Below are positions 36,093 through 45,449 of a stretch of DNA of 64,000 nt, in pieces. Position numbers and translations under genes: made by a program. Source of the DNA: DATATV01 sp035551355 (lineage in GTDB: Bacteria > Actinomycetota > Actinomycetes > Mycobacteriales > Pseudonocardiaceae); NCBI GenBank assembly GCA_035551355.1, contig DASZNF010000035.1, forward strand, positions 1 to 64,000, given 5' to 3'. Position 1 is the first letter of the stretch. Each line of letters begins with the position of its first letter. The notes beneath the pieces were generated by a model, which ran no database searches, was not told where the DNA came from, and worked only from the letters and a program-made list of their open reading frames with translations.

Positions 36093-37730
36093 TCAACCCC
36101 GACGGGTCAACGCCGACAACCGGCGCACCACCGGTTTCACTTCGGCCATGCGCAGCACCGCCATCACCGCGAACGACAACCCCAGCCCGACCAGCGAGCC
36201 CAGGATCAGCGCCAGCCAGGCCCGCAGGTGCAGCGAGCCGGGGAAGGCCAGGTCCAGGCCCTTGGTCACCAGCAGCGCCCCGGCCCCGCCCCAGGCCGCG
36301 GCCACCGCCGACTTGATGATGGTGCGCACCACCCGGCCGGTGTCCAGCGCGCCGATCCGGTTGCGCAGCCAGACCTCCCCGATCACCGCGGCCACCAGGA
36401 AGCCCAGCGCGTTGACGAAGGTCAGGCCGTACACCCGGTGGTGCGGGTCGAGGAAGTGCGCGCAGCCCACGAACAGCACCAGCTTGACCACCACCATGAT
36501 CGCGTTGATCACGGTCGGCGTGCGGGCATCGTTCATCGCGTAGAACACCCGCAGTTGCAGCATGGTGATCGCGTAGAACACCAGGCCGAAGGCGGAGGTC
36601 GTCAGGCTGAGCCCGAGCTCGACGGCATTGCCGGACTGGGAGGACCGGATGGAGAACAGCGCCACCCCGATCTCCGGACCGAGCACGGTGATCAGCCCGC
36701 ACAGCGGGATCAGCATCACCGCGGACAACCGGCTGCCGGTGGACAGGTTGTCCACCACGCCGGGCAGATCGCCGGTGGCCGCCGCCCTGGACAGCCGGGG
36801 CATGATCGCGGTCAGCAGCGACACCCCCAGCACCCCGTAGGGCACCTGCAGCAGCAGCCATGAGTTGGAGTAGATGGTCATGCTGCCGGTCTCGGCGCCG
36901 GTGGCGATCTTGGTCAGCTCCACGTAGGCGACCTGGCTGACCAGCGTGTAGGCGATCAGCCAGGCCGAAAGCCGCCCGAACGTGGACAACCGCTTGTCCC
37001 AGCCCCACCGCGGGCGGAACCTGAAGCCGATCCTGCGCAGCGGCGGCACCAACACCGCGGCCTGCAACACCACGCCCAGCGTGGTGCCCACGCCCAGCAC
37101 CAGCACCTTGGCGCTGCCCATCTTCACCGGGTTGAGCGAGATCTCCCCGGGCACCAGGGCGTAGACGGCCAGGGTGGCGAACATGACCACGTTGTTGAGC
37201 ACCGGCGCCCAGGCGGCCGGCTTGAACACGTGCCGCGCGTTGAGGATGCCCGAGAGCAGTCCGAAGATCCCGTAGAACAGGATCTCCGGCAGGATCAGGT
37301 AGGAGAACGCGGTGGTCAGCGCCGGATTGTCCGAGCCACTGCCGCCACCGGAGCCACTGCCGGAGAAGTACAGCCGGGTCAGCAGCGGCGCACAGGCCAC
37401 CGCGATGACCGTGCCGATGGCCAGCACCACGCAGGCCACGGTGAGCAGCCGCTGGGCGAACGCGTCCCCGCCGTCGGAGTCCTCGGTCTGCGCCCGCACC
37501 AGCACCGGGATGACCACGCTGGCCAGCACCCCGCCCAGCAGCAGCTCGTAGACGATGTTGGGCAGGTTGTTGGACACCGTGTAGGAGTCGTTGACCGCGC
37601 CGATGCCGATCACGCCGACCAGCAGCACCTGCCGGACGAACCCGGTGATCCGGCTGACCAGGCTGGCGATCGCCATCGAGCCGCTGGCCTTGGCCAGCGA
37701 CGGCTGCTGTCCGGGTCCGTTGTCGGTCAC
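36093..37730 (-). CDS. murJ: Lipid II flippase MurJ
   Basis: MurJ flips lipid II across the membrane. The 545-residue protein has about 14 membrane segments, beginning ASGSMAIASLVSRITGFVRQ and including NNLPNIVYELLLGGVLASVV, SYLILPEILFYGIFGLLSG and VFYAMNDARTPTVINAIM. It ends after the transporter core (VVRRLSALTRRG) with no kinase-like domain. GTG 37730 is used; the frame runs upstream into the DUF6049 gene. Gly/Ser-rich insertion in one loop. Confidence 0.94.
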   Translation of the reverse strand: MTDNGPGQQPSLAKASGSMAIASLVSRITGFVRQVLLVGVIGIGAVNDSYTVSNNLPNIVYELLLGGVLASVVIPVLVRAQTEDSDGGDAFAQRLLTVACVVLAIGTVIAVACAPLLTRLYFSGSGSGGGSGSDNPALTTAFSYLILPEILFYGIFGLLSGILNARHVFKPAAWAPVLNNVVMFATLAVYALVPGEISLNPVKMGSAKVLVLGVGTTLGVVLQAAVLVPPLRRIGFRFRPRWGWDKRLSTFGRLSAWLIAYTLVSQVAYVELTKIATGAETGSMTIYSNSWLLLQVPYGVLGVSLLTAIMPRLSRAAATGDLPGVVDNLSTGSRLSAVMLIPLCGLITVLGPEIGVALFSIRSSQSGNAVELGLSLTTSAFGLVFYAITMLQLRVFYAMNDARTPTVINAIMVVVKLVLFVGCAHFLDPHHRVYGLTFVNALGFLVAAVIGEVWLRNRIGALDTGRVVRTIIKSAVAAAWGGAGALLVTKGLDLAFPGSLHLRAWLALILGSLVGLGLSFAVMAVLRMAEVKPVVRRLSALTRRG

Positions 37731-37774
37731 CCGTTCGAACGGAACCGTCAACGGCTCGCTATCCAGTCCCGAAG

Positions 37775-40036
37775 TCAATGTTCGACCGGCTCCTGCGTGT
37801 CCACCGCCGTGCTGGGCACGGTCGGCACGTTGGGCACGGTCGGCTCGCCGGGCAGGGTCGGCAGGTCCTGCTCGTCCGGCGTCGCCTCCCGGGAGCTGCG
37901 CAGCCTGCGATAGATCCGCCGGATGGACAGCAGCACCAGGATGGCGAACGCCGCGACCGTGATGACCAGAATGATCGTGCCGTACGCCCCGGACACCACC
38001 TCGAACCGGGCCGAGTGGCCCAGCTGGGTGCCACCCGGGGTGGTCACCGACACCTCCACGCTGAACCGGCCGGACCGGGAGATCTTCACCGGCAGGTACA
38101 GCGTGGTGCTGCCGCCGGCCAGGATGGTCTGGCGCACCGCGGAGGCGGCGAGCCCGGACTGTCCGGCCAGGTCGACCTGCACCACGATGTCCACCGGCAG
38201 CGAGTTGGTCACCGCCACCGGCAGCCGGGAGGACTGCGAGCCCAGCGAGAACGTCTGGTTGGTGGCCACCACGCTGACCGCGCCGCGCACGCTGCTGAAC
38301 TCCTGCTCCACGGTGGACAGCTGGACGGCCGCGCCCTGATGGTTGGTGCGCCAGGCGCCGGACACCGCGCGCAGCAGCCCGACCCGCAGCGGGCCGATCA
38401 GCTGGGTCGGGGTGGTCACCGGGTTGGCGTGGTCCCGGTTCATCGCGGCCAGCATGTCCTGCTGGGCGGCGTCGTCGGTGACCACCCTGCCGGTGACCGA
38501 GGCCGGGATCTCGGCGGCCGCGGCGGCGGCCGGATAGCTCAGCCGCACGCTGGGCCCGGACGGTGCGGCCGCGGCCAGCGTGGCCAGCCCGACCGGGGTC
38601 GCCCCGCCGGCCGAGAGCGTGCCGCCGACCACGTCGAGGTAGGACTCCAGCTCGTTCTGCGCGCTGTTCCACCGGCGCGGCGGCGCGATCAGCTCGGTCT
38701 GCCCGGAGCCGGGCGCGAACAGCGTCCGGTAGGTCAACGCGGCGATCCCGTTCTGCGCCGACACCCCGGAAACGTCCACATTGGACGGATTGGCCGACTG
38801 CTCGGCCAGCGCCCCGGACACCGCCTGGTCGATCAGCACCGCGTGCGACCGGTTGGCGGGCAGGCCCTGCAGGCTGACCGAGCCGGTGGCGGCGCCGGCC
38901 ACCGCGTCCGGCTGCAGCAGTTCGGTGTTCACGCCCATTCCGGCCAGCGCCAGCGCGCTGCCGTCGTCCAGCGCCCCGTCCGAGGGCCAGGCCACCCCGG
39001 ACAGCGGGGTGGTGCCAGGCAGCACCGAGCTGATCTCGGTGGAATCATCCAGGGCGAGCTTGGCCAGGTTGGTCGCGCCGGCCCGGCTCAGCGCCACCAG
39101 ATCGGCGTCGGCCTCGGGCAGCGACAGCACACAGTTCCCGGCGGTGAGCTTGCTCAGCATGTTCAGCCACTCGGCGGCCGCGGTCGCCCCGGCGCCGGCC
39201 CTGGTGCCGGTCGCGGTCTGCACCTGGTAGCCGCCCGCCATGCCGTGGACCGTGGCCAGCAGGTCCGGATCGATGGCGAAGCACATCGCCGAGAGCAGCG
39301 CCGGATTCTGTACGGACACGTCCTTGACCGACTGCACCAGCCCGAACAGCCGGCCGCCGGGCACCAGTGAGTCGGCCAGCGAGTCGTCGGCCAGTACCTC
39401 CTGGCCGTTGCCGGCGACACCGATCACCCGCGGCTGGTCGTCCACCAGCGGCCACAGCAGGGTCAGCCGGTTCCGGTCGGCGCCGGCCGGCGGGACCGCG
39501 CCGGGCACCGAGGTCACCGGCAGCAGCAGGCTGGCCGCGGCCAGCCGGGCCTGCCCGCCGTACGCGGGCGACCCCTGCAGATTGACCATCAGCGGATACA
39601 CCCCGGCCTTGCTGATGTCCAGCGATCCCGTGCCCTGCAACTGCGCGGTCAGCGACAGGCTGGCCGTCTGGCCGGGCTGCAGCGTGCTGGTCACCGTCTG
39701 GTAGGCGGTGGTGGCCGCGTCGGTGGGGGCGGCCCCGGCTTCGGCGTCGGAGAGCTGCTTGTCGCTGGTCACCGCGTCACCCAGCTGCAGCCGGGCCTTC
39801 ACCTCGGTGATCACCCGGTCGCTGATGTTGGTCACCGTGCCCTGCACGGCCACGTTGGTGTTGTTCGCGCTCACCTCGCGCGGGCTCATCGAGGTGATGG
39901 TCAGTTTCAGCCCGTTGGTCGGGGTGATCGGGTCGGCGGCCGCGCGTGCCCCGCCGGACGGCGCGAGCCCTGGGGCGAGCACCGCGGCGAGCAGACACAC
40001 CAGCATCGCCGCCGCTCGGCGGCCGAGACTCCTCAC
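37775..40036 (-). CDS. DUF6049 secreted/membrane-anchored protein
   Basis: The 753-residue protein has a signal peptide (residues 1-33, AAAMLVCLLAAVLAPGLAP), a long extracellular region beginning with a beta-sandwich (LKLTITSMSPREVSANNTNV) and a C-terminal membrane helix (GTIILVITVAAFAILVLLSI) with a short acidic cytosolic tail. It corresponds to Rv3909, always next to murJ; its role is unknown but presumably in envelope assembly. The ATG overlaps the NUDIX stop (ATGA). Confidence 0.9.
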   Translation of the reverse strand: MRSLGRRAAAMLVCLLAAVLAPGLAPSGGARAAADPITPTNGLKLTITSMSPREVSANNTNVAVQGTVTNISDRVITEVKARLQLGDAVTSDKQLSDAEAGAAPTDAATTAYQTVTSTLQPGQTASLSLTAQLQGTGSLDISKAGVYPLMVNLQGSPAYGGQARLAAASLLLPVTSVPGAVPPAGADRNRLTLLWPLVDDQPRVIGVAGNGQEVLADDSLADSLVPGGRLFGLVQSVKDVSVQNPALLSAMCFAIDPDLLATVHGMAGGYQVQTATGTRAGAGATAAAEWLNMLSKLTAGNCVLSLPEADADLVALSRAGATNLAKLALDDSTEISSVLPGTTPLSGVAWPSDGALDDGSALALAGMGVNTELLQPDAVAGAATGSVSLQGLPANRSHAVLIDQAVSGALAEQSANPSNVDVSGVSAQNGIAALTYRTLFAPGSGQTELIAPPRRWNSAQNELESYLDVVGGTLSAGGATPVGLATLAAAAPSGPSVRLSYPAAAAAAEIPASVTGRVVTDDAAQQDMLAAMNRDHANPVTTPTQLIGPLRVGLLRAVSGAWRTNHQGAAVQLSTVEQEFSSVRGAVSVVATNQTFSLGSQSSRLPVAVTNSLPVDIVVQVDLAGQSGLAASAVRQTILAGGSTTLYLPVKISRSGRFSVEVSVTTPGGTQLGHSARFEVVSGAYGTIILVITVAAFAILVLLSIRRIYRRLRSSREATPDEQDLPTLPGEPTVPNVPTVPSTAVDTQEPVEH

Positions 40037-40695
40037 GCCAGCTCCGGGTCGATTTCCGTGTCGATGTCGGTTTCCGTGTGGTTGCGCGGCCCGTCCGGGA
40101 GGATCAGGCCGATCCGCTTGTCCAGGCGGCCCGCCCGGGCCCGCCCATTGTGGTCGACGTCCGAACCGCGTTCACGTTGGCCGTCGGTACCGAAATCACC
40201 CAGCTGATCACCCAGCAGTTTTCGGGCCCGGCGGGCCAGCCGCCGCTCGTCGGTGTAGGCCAGCCGCTGGTCCAGCTCGGCCAGCGGCACCCAGGCCACC
40301 TCGGTGACCTCCACGTCGTCGTCGGACAGCTCACCATCGAGCGCGGTCAGCAGGAAGTGGTGCACCGTTTTGTGCACCCGGCGGTTCTCCACCACGAACC
40401 AGTAGTCGATCTCGCCCAGCCGCCTGATCACCGCGCCGGTGATACCGGTCTCCTCCCGCACCTCGCGTACGGCCGCCTGCTCGGCGGTCTCCCCGGGCTC
40501 CAGATGGCCCTTGGGCAGCGACCACAGCAGCACGCCGCGCCGGTCCAGCCGGCCGATCAGCGCCGCCCGCCCGGTTTCGCGGTCCACCACCAGCCCACCG
40601 GCCGAGGTTTCCTCAACCGTCCGCAACCGGCGGCCGGACCGACGGTTACGCCGGCCCGGCTTGGAACCGCCGGACCGGCCAGGCGAGCCAGACAT
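40033..40695 (-). CDS. NUDIX hydrolase (MutT4-like)
   Basis: The 220-residue enzyme holds a full Nudix box: GHLEPGETAEQAAVREVREE followed by TG. It probably hydrolyses a nucleoside diphosphate derivative; mycobacterial MutT4 (Rv3908) is at the same position. A basic N-terminus (GRRNRRSGRRLR) and a long polar tail flank the domain. Divergent from pcnA. Confidence 0.9.
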   Translation of the reverse strand: MSGSPGRSGGSKPGRRNRRSGRRLRTVEETSAGGLVVDRETGRAALIGRLDRRGVLLWSLPKGHLEPGETAEQAAVREVREETGITGAVIRRLGEIDYWFVVENRRVHKTVHHFLLTALDGELSDDDVEVTEVAWVPLAELDQRLAYTDERRLARRARKLLGDQLGDFGTDGQRERGSDVDHNGRARAGRLDKRIGLILPDGPRNHTETDIDTEIDPELA

Positions 40696-40789
40696 GCTCC
40701 GATGGTAGTGCGACGACCATGATCACCGAGCGGCCGGTGGCGGGCCCGGCAACCCTGGGTGAGCGGACGGGCGCGCCATCGCGGCCAGA

Positions 40790-40795
40790 TATCCT
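40790..40795 (+). promoter_or_regulatory. -10 box of a leaderless promoter (pcnA)
   Basis: TATCCT lies 8 nt before ATG 40804; no Shine-Dalgarno is seen. This supports the ATG at 40804 over 40759. Confidence 0.55.
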
Positions 40796-40803
40796 CGACC
40801 CTC

Positions 40804-42282
40804 ATGTCCGCTTCACTGTCCGACAACCCCGACGCGAGCGCCCAGGACCGGGCCGCCGCCCAGCGCACCGCGGTCGCCGAGCTGATGCGGATATCCCCGG
40901 TGGTGTCGCAGCTGGCCGACCGTTTCACCGCGGCCGGGCACGCGCTGTACCTGGTCGGCGGCAGCGTGCGGGACGCGCTGCTGGGCCGGCTGGGCACCGA
41001 CCTGGACTTCACCACCGACGCCCGCCCGCCGGCCGTGCAGAAGCTGCTGTCCGGCTGGGCCGACGCGGTGTGGGACACCGGCATCGCCTTCGGCACCGTC
41101 GGCGCCCGCAAGGGCGACAAGATCGTCGAGATCACCACGTTCCGCGCGGACTCCTACGACGGGGTGACCCGCAACCCCGAGGTCACCTTCGGTGACACCA
41201 TCGAAGGTGACCTGCGCCGCCGCGACTTCACCGTCAACGCCATGGCCGTCGACCTGCCCGCGCAGCGGTTCGTCGACCCGCACGACGGCATGTCCGCGCT
41301 GCTGGCGCGGCGGCTGGACACCCCGGCCCCGCCCGAGGAGTCCTTCGGCGACGACCCGCTGCGCATGCTGCGGGCCGCCCGGTTCGTGGCCCAGCTCGGC
41401 TTCGCCCCGGCCCCCCGGGTGCTGGCCGCGATGCAGGAGATGGCGGGCCAGATCGCCCGGATCACCGCCGAACGGGTGCAGACCGAGCTGTCCAAACTGC
41501 TGCTGGGCAGCCACCCCACGGAGGGCGTGCGGCTGCTGGTGGACACCGGCCTGGCCGAGCAGGTGCTGCCCGAGGTGCCCGGCATGCGGCTGGCCATCGA
41601 CGAGCACCACCAGCACAAGGACGTCTACGAGCACTCCCTGGTGGTGTTGCAGCAGGCGGTCGACCTGGAACGGGCCGCGGGCTGGGAACCCGATCTGGTG
41701 CTGCGGCTGGCCGCGCTGCTGCACGACATCGGCAAACCGGCCACCCGCCGGTTCGAGTCCGGCGGCGGGGTGAGCTTTCATCACCACGAGGTGGTCGGGG
41801 CCAAGCTCGTCCGCAAGCGTTTGCGGGAGCTGCGCTACGCCAAGGACGTGATCGAGGACGTGGCCCAGTTGGTGTACCTGCACCTGCGGTTTCACGGCTA
41901 CGGCAAGGGCGAGTGGACCGACTCGGCGGTGCGCCGCTACGTCACCGACGCCGGCCCGCTGCTGTCCCGGCTGCACAAGCTGGTGCGCGCCGACTGCACC
42001 ACCCGCAACCGGCGCAAGGCCGCGGCCCTGCAGGCCTCCTACGACGACCTGGAAGACCGGATCGCCCGGATCGCCGAATCCGAGGACCTGGCCCGGGTCC
42101 GGCCGGACCTGGACGGCAACGAGATCATGCGGCTGCTCGGCCTGCCCCCGGGCCCGCTGGTCGGCCAGGCCTGGCGCTTCCTCAAGGAACTGCGGCTGGA
42201 CCGAGGCCCGCTCGAGCACGAGGAAGCGGTCGCGGCCCTCACCGAGTGGGCCCGCGAGCACGGCATCGAGCCACCTGCCTGA
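40804..42282 (+). CDS. pcnA: CCA tRNA nucleotidyltransferase
   Basis: The enzyme adds or repairs the CCA end of tRNAs, needed here because tRNA-Ala and tRNA-Ile genes lack CCA. The 492-residue protein has the nucleotidyltransferase core GGSVRDALLGRLGTDLDFTT, the RNA-binding RRRDFTVNAMA and FGDDPLRMLRAARF, and an HD domain (AALLHDIGKPATR, FHHHEVVGAKL). Class II type with a C-terminal HD extension. Position matches Rv3907. Confidence 0.95.
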   Translation: MSASLSDNPDASAQDRAAAQRTAVAELMRISPVVSQLADRFTAAGHALYLVGGSVRDALLGRLGTDLDFTTDARPPAVQKLLSGWADAVWDTGIAFGTVGARKGDKIVEITTFRADSYDGVTRNPEVTFGDTIEGDLRRRDFTVNAMAVDLPAQRFVDPHDGMSALLARRLDTPAPPEESFGDDPLRMLRAARFVAQLGFAPAPRVLAAMQEMAGQIARITAERVQTELSKLLLGSHPTEGVRLLVDTGLAEQVLPEVPGMRLAIDEHHQHKDVYEHSLVVLQQAVDLERAAGWEPDLVLRLAALLHDIGKPATRRFESGGGVSFHHHEVVGAKLVRKRLRELRYAKDVIEDVAQLVYLHLRFHGYGKGEWTDSAVRRYVTDAGPLLSRLHKLVRADCTTRNRRKAAALQASYDDLEDRIARIAESEDLARVRPDLDGNEIMRLLGLPPGPLVGQAWRFLKELRLDRGPLEHEEAVAALTEWAREHGIEPPA

Positions 42283-42328
42283 CGTGTTCCGGCCATCCGG
42301 ACTTTTCACCGGACACACGCCGGGCGCT

Positions 42329-42334
42329 TAGGCT
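42329..42334 (+). promoter_or_regulatory. -10 box of a leaderless promoter (MFS gene)
   Basis: TAGGCT lies 6 nt before GTG 42341 with no Shine-Dalgarno between; transcript and coding starts probably coincide. Confidence 0.55.
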
Positions 42335-42340
42335 GGCCAG

Positions 42341-43672
42341 GTGGCTGCTTCCGGTGGGCAAACCGATACCGACGGTGCCCGCGTCGAGGATCTCCCACCG
42401 GTGGCCCGGGTGGGCCTGCGCGGGCTGATCGCGCTCACCGGCTACCGGCGGCTGCTGGCCAGCCGGTTCGCCGCACAGTGGGGCGACGGGCTGTTCCAGG
42501 CCGGGCTGGCCGGGGCGGTGCTGTTCAACCCGGAGCGGGCCGCCGACCCGGCCGCCATCGTCGGCGGCTTCACCGTGCTGCTGCTGCCCTACTCGATCGT
42601 CGGCCCGTTCGCCGGGGCGCTGCTGGACCGGTGGGACCGCAGGCGGGTGCTGATCGCCGCCAACCTGCTACGCGGCCTGCTGATCCTGGTCACCGCGGTC
42701 GCCGTCGCGGCCGGGCTGTCCGGGCTGCCGCTCTACACCGGGGCGCTGATCGCGGTCGGCATCAGCCGGTTCGTCAACTCCGGCCTGTCCGCCGCCCTGC
42801 CCCACGTGGTCGCCGACAAGCACCTGGTGGAGGCCAACGCGCTGGCCACCACGCTGGGCGCGGTGATCTCCGTGGTCGGCGCGGCCTGCGCGGTGGGCCT
42901 GCGCGGACTGGCCGGTTCGGGAAACGTCGGCTCCGGCTGGGTCACCGGCGCGGCCGTGCTCGGCTCGCTGCTCGCGGTCGTCCCGGCCGGCCGGTTCGCC
43001 CGCGGCGCACTGGGACCCGACCGGGTCGACGAGCCCACCCAGACCATGCTCGCGGTCGCCCGCGGCCTGGCCGACGGCGGCCGGGCCGCCCGCCGGGCGC
43101 CCCGGGTCGCCGCCGGATTCGTCGCCCTGTTCGCCCACCGCGCCGCGTTCGGTGCGTCCCTGCTGATCACCGTGCTGCTGCTGCGCTACAGCTTCCACGA
43201 CGTCGGCCCGCTCAGAGCCGGCATGGCCGGACTGGGCGAAGTCGCCGTCGGCGGCGGCGCCGGACTGCTCGTGGCCGGGCTGTGCACCGCCCGGCTGGTG
43301 CGGAAATTCGGCCGGGTGCGGGCCGTCTGCGGATCGCTCGTGCTGGCCGCGGCCACCCAGATCGGACTCGGCCTGCCCATGGTGCTGCCCACCATCCTGC
43401 TCGCCGCGTTCCTGCTCACCGCCGCCGGCCAGACCATCAAGCTGTGCGTCGACTCCGCCGTACAGGCCGACATCGCCGACGAAACCCGGGGCCGGGTGTT
43501 CGCTCTCTACGACACGCTGTTCAACATCACCCAGGTCGTCGCCATCGCCATCGCCGCCACCGTGGTGCCGATCAGCGGCCGGGCCCCCGGCGTCGTGCTC
43601 GCCGCGACCGCGCTGTACCTCATCGGCATGGCCGGGTTCCTCGCGATCAACCGGCGAACCGAAGCGGCCTGA
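42341..43672 (+). CDS. MFS transporter
   Basis: The 443-residue protein has about 12 membrane helices and an MFS signature between helices 2 and 3 (GALLDRWDRRRVLIAANLLRG within DRWDRR). Homologous family members are putative efflux pumps of the enterobactin exporter-like (EntS/MFS_3) type. It lies downstream of pcnA without a shared transcript, having its own promoter. The substrate is unknown. Confidence 0.88.
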   Translation: MAASGGQTDTDGARVEDLPPVARVGLRGLIALTGYRRLLASRFAAQWGDGLFQAGLAGAVLFNPERAADPAAIVGGFTVLLLPYSIVGPFAGALLDRWDRRRVLIAANLLRGLLILVTAVAVAAGLSGLPLYTGALIAVGISRFVNSGLSAALPHVVADKHLVEANALATTLGAVISVVGAACAVGLRGLAGSGNVGSGWVTGAAVLGSLLAVVPAGRFARGALGPDRVDEPTQTMLAVARGLADGGRAARRAPRVAAGFVALFAHRAAFGASLLITVLLLRYSFHDVGPLRAGMAGLGEVAVGGGAGLLVAGLCTARLVRKFGRVRAVCGSLVLAAATQIGLGLPMVLPTILLAAFLLTAAGQTIKLCVDSAVQADIADETRGRVFALYDTLFNITQVVAIAIAATVVPISGRAPGVVLAATALYLIGMAGFLAINRRTEAA

Positions 43673-44345
43673 CGCCAACGGGCAGCCGAAAAACCCGGAA
43701 AAGATCCGCACGACGGGGAACGAAACGGCCTTCCCGCGCGTTGGATCGATTGGTCGGCGCACTTCGTGTCCCCCGGGCCCACATTAGAACCGCCCTTGTG
43801 GAATACCGTTCGGCTGGAGCCACACTGCGCAACGCCGCCGAGAGGCGACCAAGTGCGCCGGCCCTCGCTTTGGGCTACGTCTGCTCAGCGCTCCGCGCTT
43901 TCGCTGGGGCGCTCGCCATCGTCTCCGGGGGACGACCCCCGGGCCCCGCGGGTTCGGTTCGCTTCGCTCCCGAACGTTTTGCCGGTTCGCTTCGCTTCCG
44001 GCTTGCCGGTTCAGTCGGTTCCGGGCTGCTCCGTGCTTTCGCTGGGCCGGTTCGCTTCGCTTCCGGCTTGCTGGTTCGGTCGGTTTCGGTCTGCTCCGTG
44101 CTTTCGCGGGTTGGGTTTGCTTCGCTTCCGAACGTGGGGGGCGGTTTGCCCCGCCCCGGGCGTACATCTGACTTGGCTGCTCTGCTCGGCGGTTGCGGTA
44201 TCGCTTGTGTTCCCGACTCGCGGGGGCGATGCTTCCCGCTTTGCTGGGTGTGGGGATCGGGTCGTTCGGCTCTTGCGGTTGGGCGTCCAGGGCTTTGGCT
44301 CGGCCGTCCGACTGCTGCCGGTGCGGGGGGTGGGATCATGTCGTT
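43673..44345. other. Repeat-rich gene-free region
   Basis: This 673-bp gap contains no supported gene. From 43860 to 44130 it is filled with pyrimidine-rich direct repeats based on TTCGCTTCGCT. A hairpin (GGGGCGG 44138-44144, CCGCCCC 44151-44157) closes the block. The yqgE promoter lies at its right end (GATCAT 6 nt before GTG 44346). Confidence 0.7.
43981..44110. repeat. 65-bp tandem duplication
   Basis: Copies 43981-44045 and 44046-44110 begin GCCGGTTCGCTTCGCTTCCG and share CTGCTCCGTGCTTTCGC; they differ at 5 of 65 bases. Shorter relatives of the TTCGCTTCGCT(T/C)CC unit flank them at about 43957 and 44117. Confidence 0.9.
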
Positions 44346-44918
44346 GTGCGACCGGATGACGACGTCGAACCCGGGACCCTGTTGGTCGCGGCGCCCAGCT
44401 TGGCCGACCCGAATTTTCGGCGGACCGTGGTCTACATCATCGATCATCGGGGCGAGGGCACGCTTGGGGTTGTGCTGAACCGGCCCAGTGAGGTCGCCGT
44501 CCTTGACGTGCTGCCGAACTGGGGGTCGCACGCGACCCGGCCACCGGCGATTTTCGTTGGCGGGCCGGTGGAGCAGAAGACCGCGTTGTGCCTGGCGGCG
44601 CTGAACACCGGCGAGGACGCGGCCGAGATCACCGGGGTGATCGGGGTCCGCGGGCCGGTGGCGCTGGTTGATCTGGACGCCGATCCGGACGCGCTGGCCC
44701 CGAAACTGCGCGGGTTGCGGGTGTTCGCCGGTTATGCGGGCTGGGAGAGCGAGCAGTTGGCCGGGGAAATCGCCCGGGAGGACTGGATCGTGGTGCCCGC
44801 GTTGCCGAGTGACGTGCTCACCCCGCCGAAAGTCGATCTGTGGGGGCGGGTGTTGCGGCGTCAGGGGATGCCCAGGTCGCTACTGGCCACGCATCCCGGA
44901 GACGTGCACCGGAACTGA
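44346..44918 (+). CDS. YqgE/AlgH family protein
   Basis: The 190-residue protein matches UPF0301: GTLLVAAPSLADPNFRRTVV, YIIDHRGEGTLGVVLNRPSE, IFVGGPVEQKTALCL and FAGYAGWESEQLAGEIAR. In Pseudomonas AlgH affects regulatory pathways; the molecular function is unsettled. The GTG at 44346 is likely leaderless. It converges on the SdpI-like gene with 2 bp between stops. Confidence 0.93.
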   Translation: MRPDDDVEPGTLLVAAPSLADPNFRRTVVYIIDHRGEGTLGVVLNRPSEVAVLDVLPNWGSHATRPPAIFVGGPVEQKTALCLAALNTGEDAAEITGVIGVRGPVALVDLDADPDALAPKLRGLRVFAGYAGWESEQLAGEIAREDWIVVPALPSDVLTPPKVDLWGRVLRRQGMPRSLLATHPGDVHRN

Positions 44919-44920
44919 GT

Positions 44921-45355
44921 TCAGGCTTGGGCGGGGGCGCCGCAACCGCCGGCGCCGCAGGCGCAGCCCGCGCAACCGGCGGCCGCGGGGGGCGGTTCGG
45001 GCGCGGGGACGGTGCGGGCGGCTCGGTCGCCGAGGACTCCACCGGCCCTTGAGATGAGCACCGAGCCGATCAGGCCGATGACCGCGATGACGATGACGGC
45101 CAGCAAACTCGGCGGGAACAGGGCGGCTACGCCGCAGACGATCGAGACGAGGCCCGCGACGATCGAGGGCGGGCCGGCCACGCGGTTGGCCAGGGTGAAG
45201 GCCCTGTCGCTGCGCAGGGCGCCGGGGGTTCGGACACCGGCCCTGCTCATCCGGGTCAGTCGTCCGCGCCAGCCCAGCAGGCCGACCGAGCCGACCGCGG
45301 TTCCGAAGCCGACCAGCACCACCAGCAGCACGACGCGCAGCGCGACATAACTCAC
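44921..45355 (-). CDS. SdpI family membrane protein with Cys-rich tail
   Basis: The 144-residue protein has three membrane helices with the SdpI-like motif GWRGRLTRMSRAGVRTPGAL and RAFTLANRVAGPPSIVAG. It ends with the unusual cytosolic or external tail GCAGCACGAGGCGAP, four cysteines in 11 residues. SdpI-like proteins include the immunity protein to a Bacillus cannibalism toxin, but most family members have no assigned role. A TACGCT -10 box lies 6 nt before GTG 45355. Confidence 0.8.
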   Translation of the reverse strand: MSYVALRVVLLVVLVGFGTAVGSVGLLGWRGRLTRMSRAGVRTPGALRSDRAFTLANRVAGPPSIVAGLVSIVCGVAALFPPSLLAVIVIAVIGLIGSVLISRAGGVLGDRAARTVPAPEPPPAAAGCAGCACGAGGCGAPAQA

Positions 45356-45435
45356 CGGGTCAGCGTAAGCGCCCACCGCCGGTCCGCCGCGCGGCCCCGG
45401 GTGCCGGTATGCGCTTCGTCTCATTCGGTGCGTGC

Positions 45436-45441
45436 GATACT
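45436..45441 (+). promoter_or_regulatory. leuS leader promoter -10
   Basis: GATACT, preceded by TGC as an extended -10, lies 8 nt before the leader-peptide ATG at 45450. The leader mRNA would start on or next to that ATG. Confidence 0.55.
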
Positions 45442-45449
45442 CTGGAGCT

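Noticed and set aside
41192..41773. Cys/Trp/Pro-rich frame inside pcnA
   Set aside because: It is an alternative frame of pcnA with typical GC-shadow composition.
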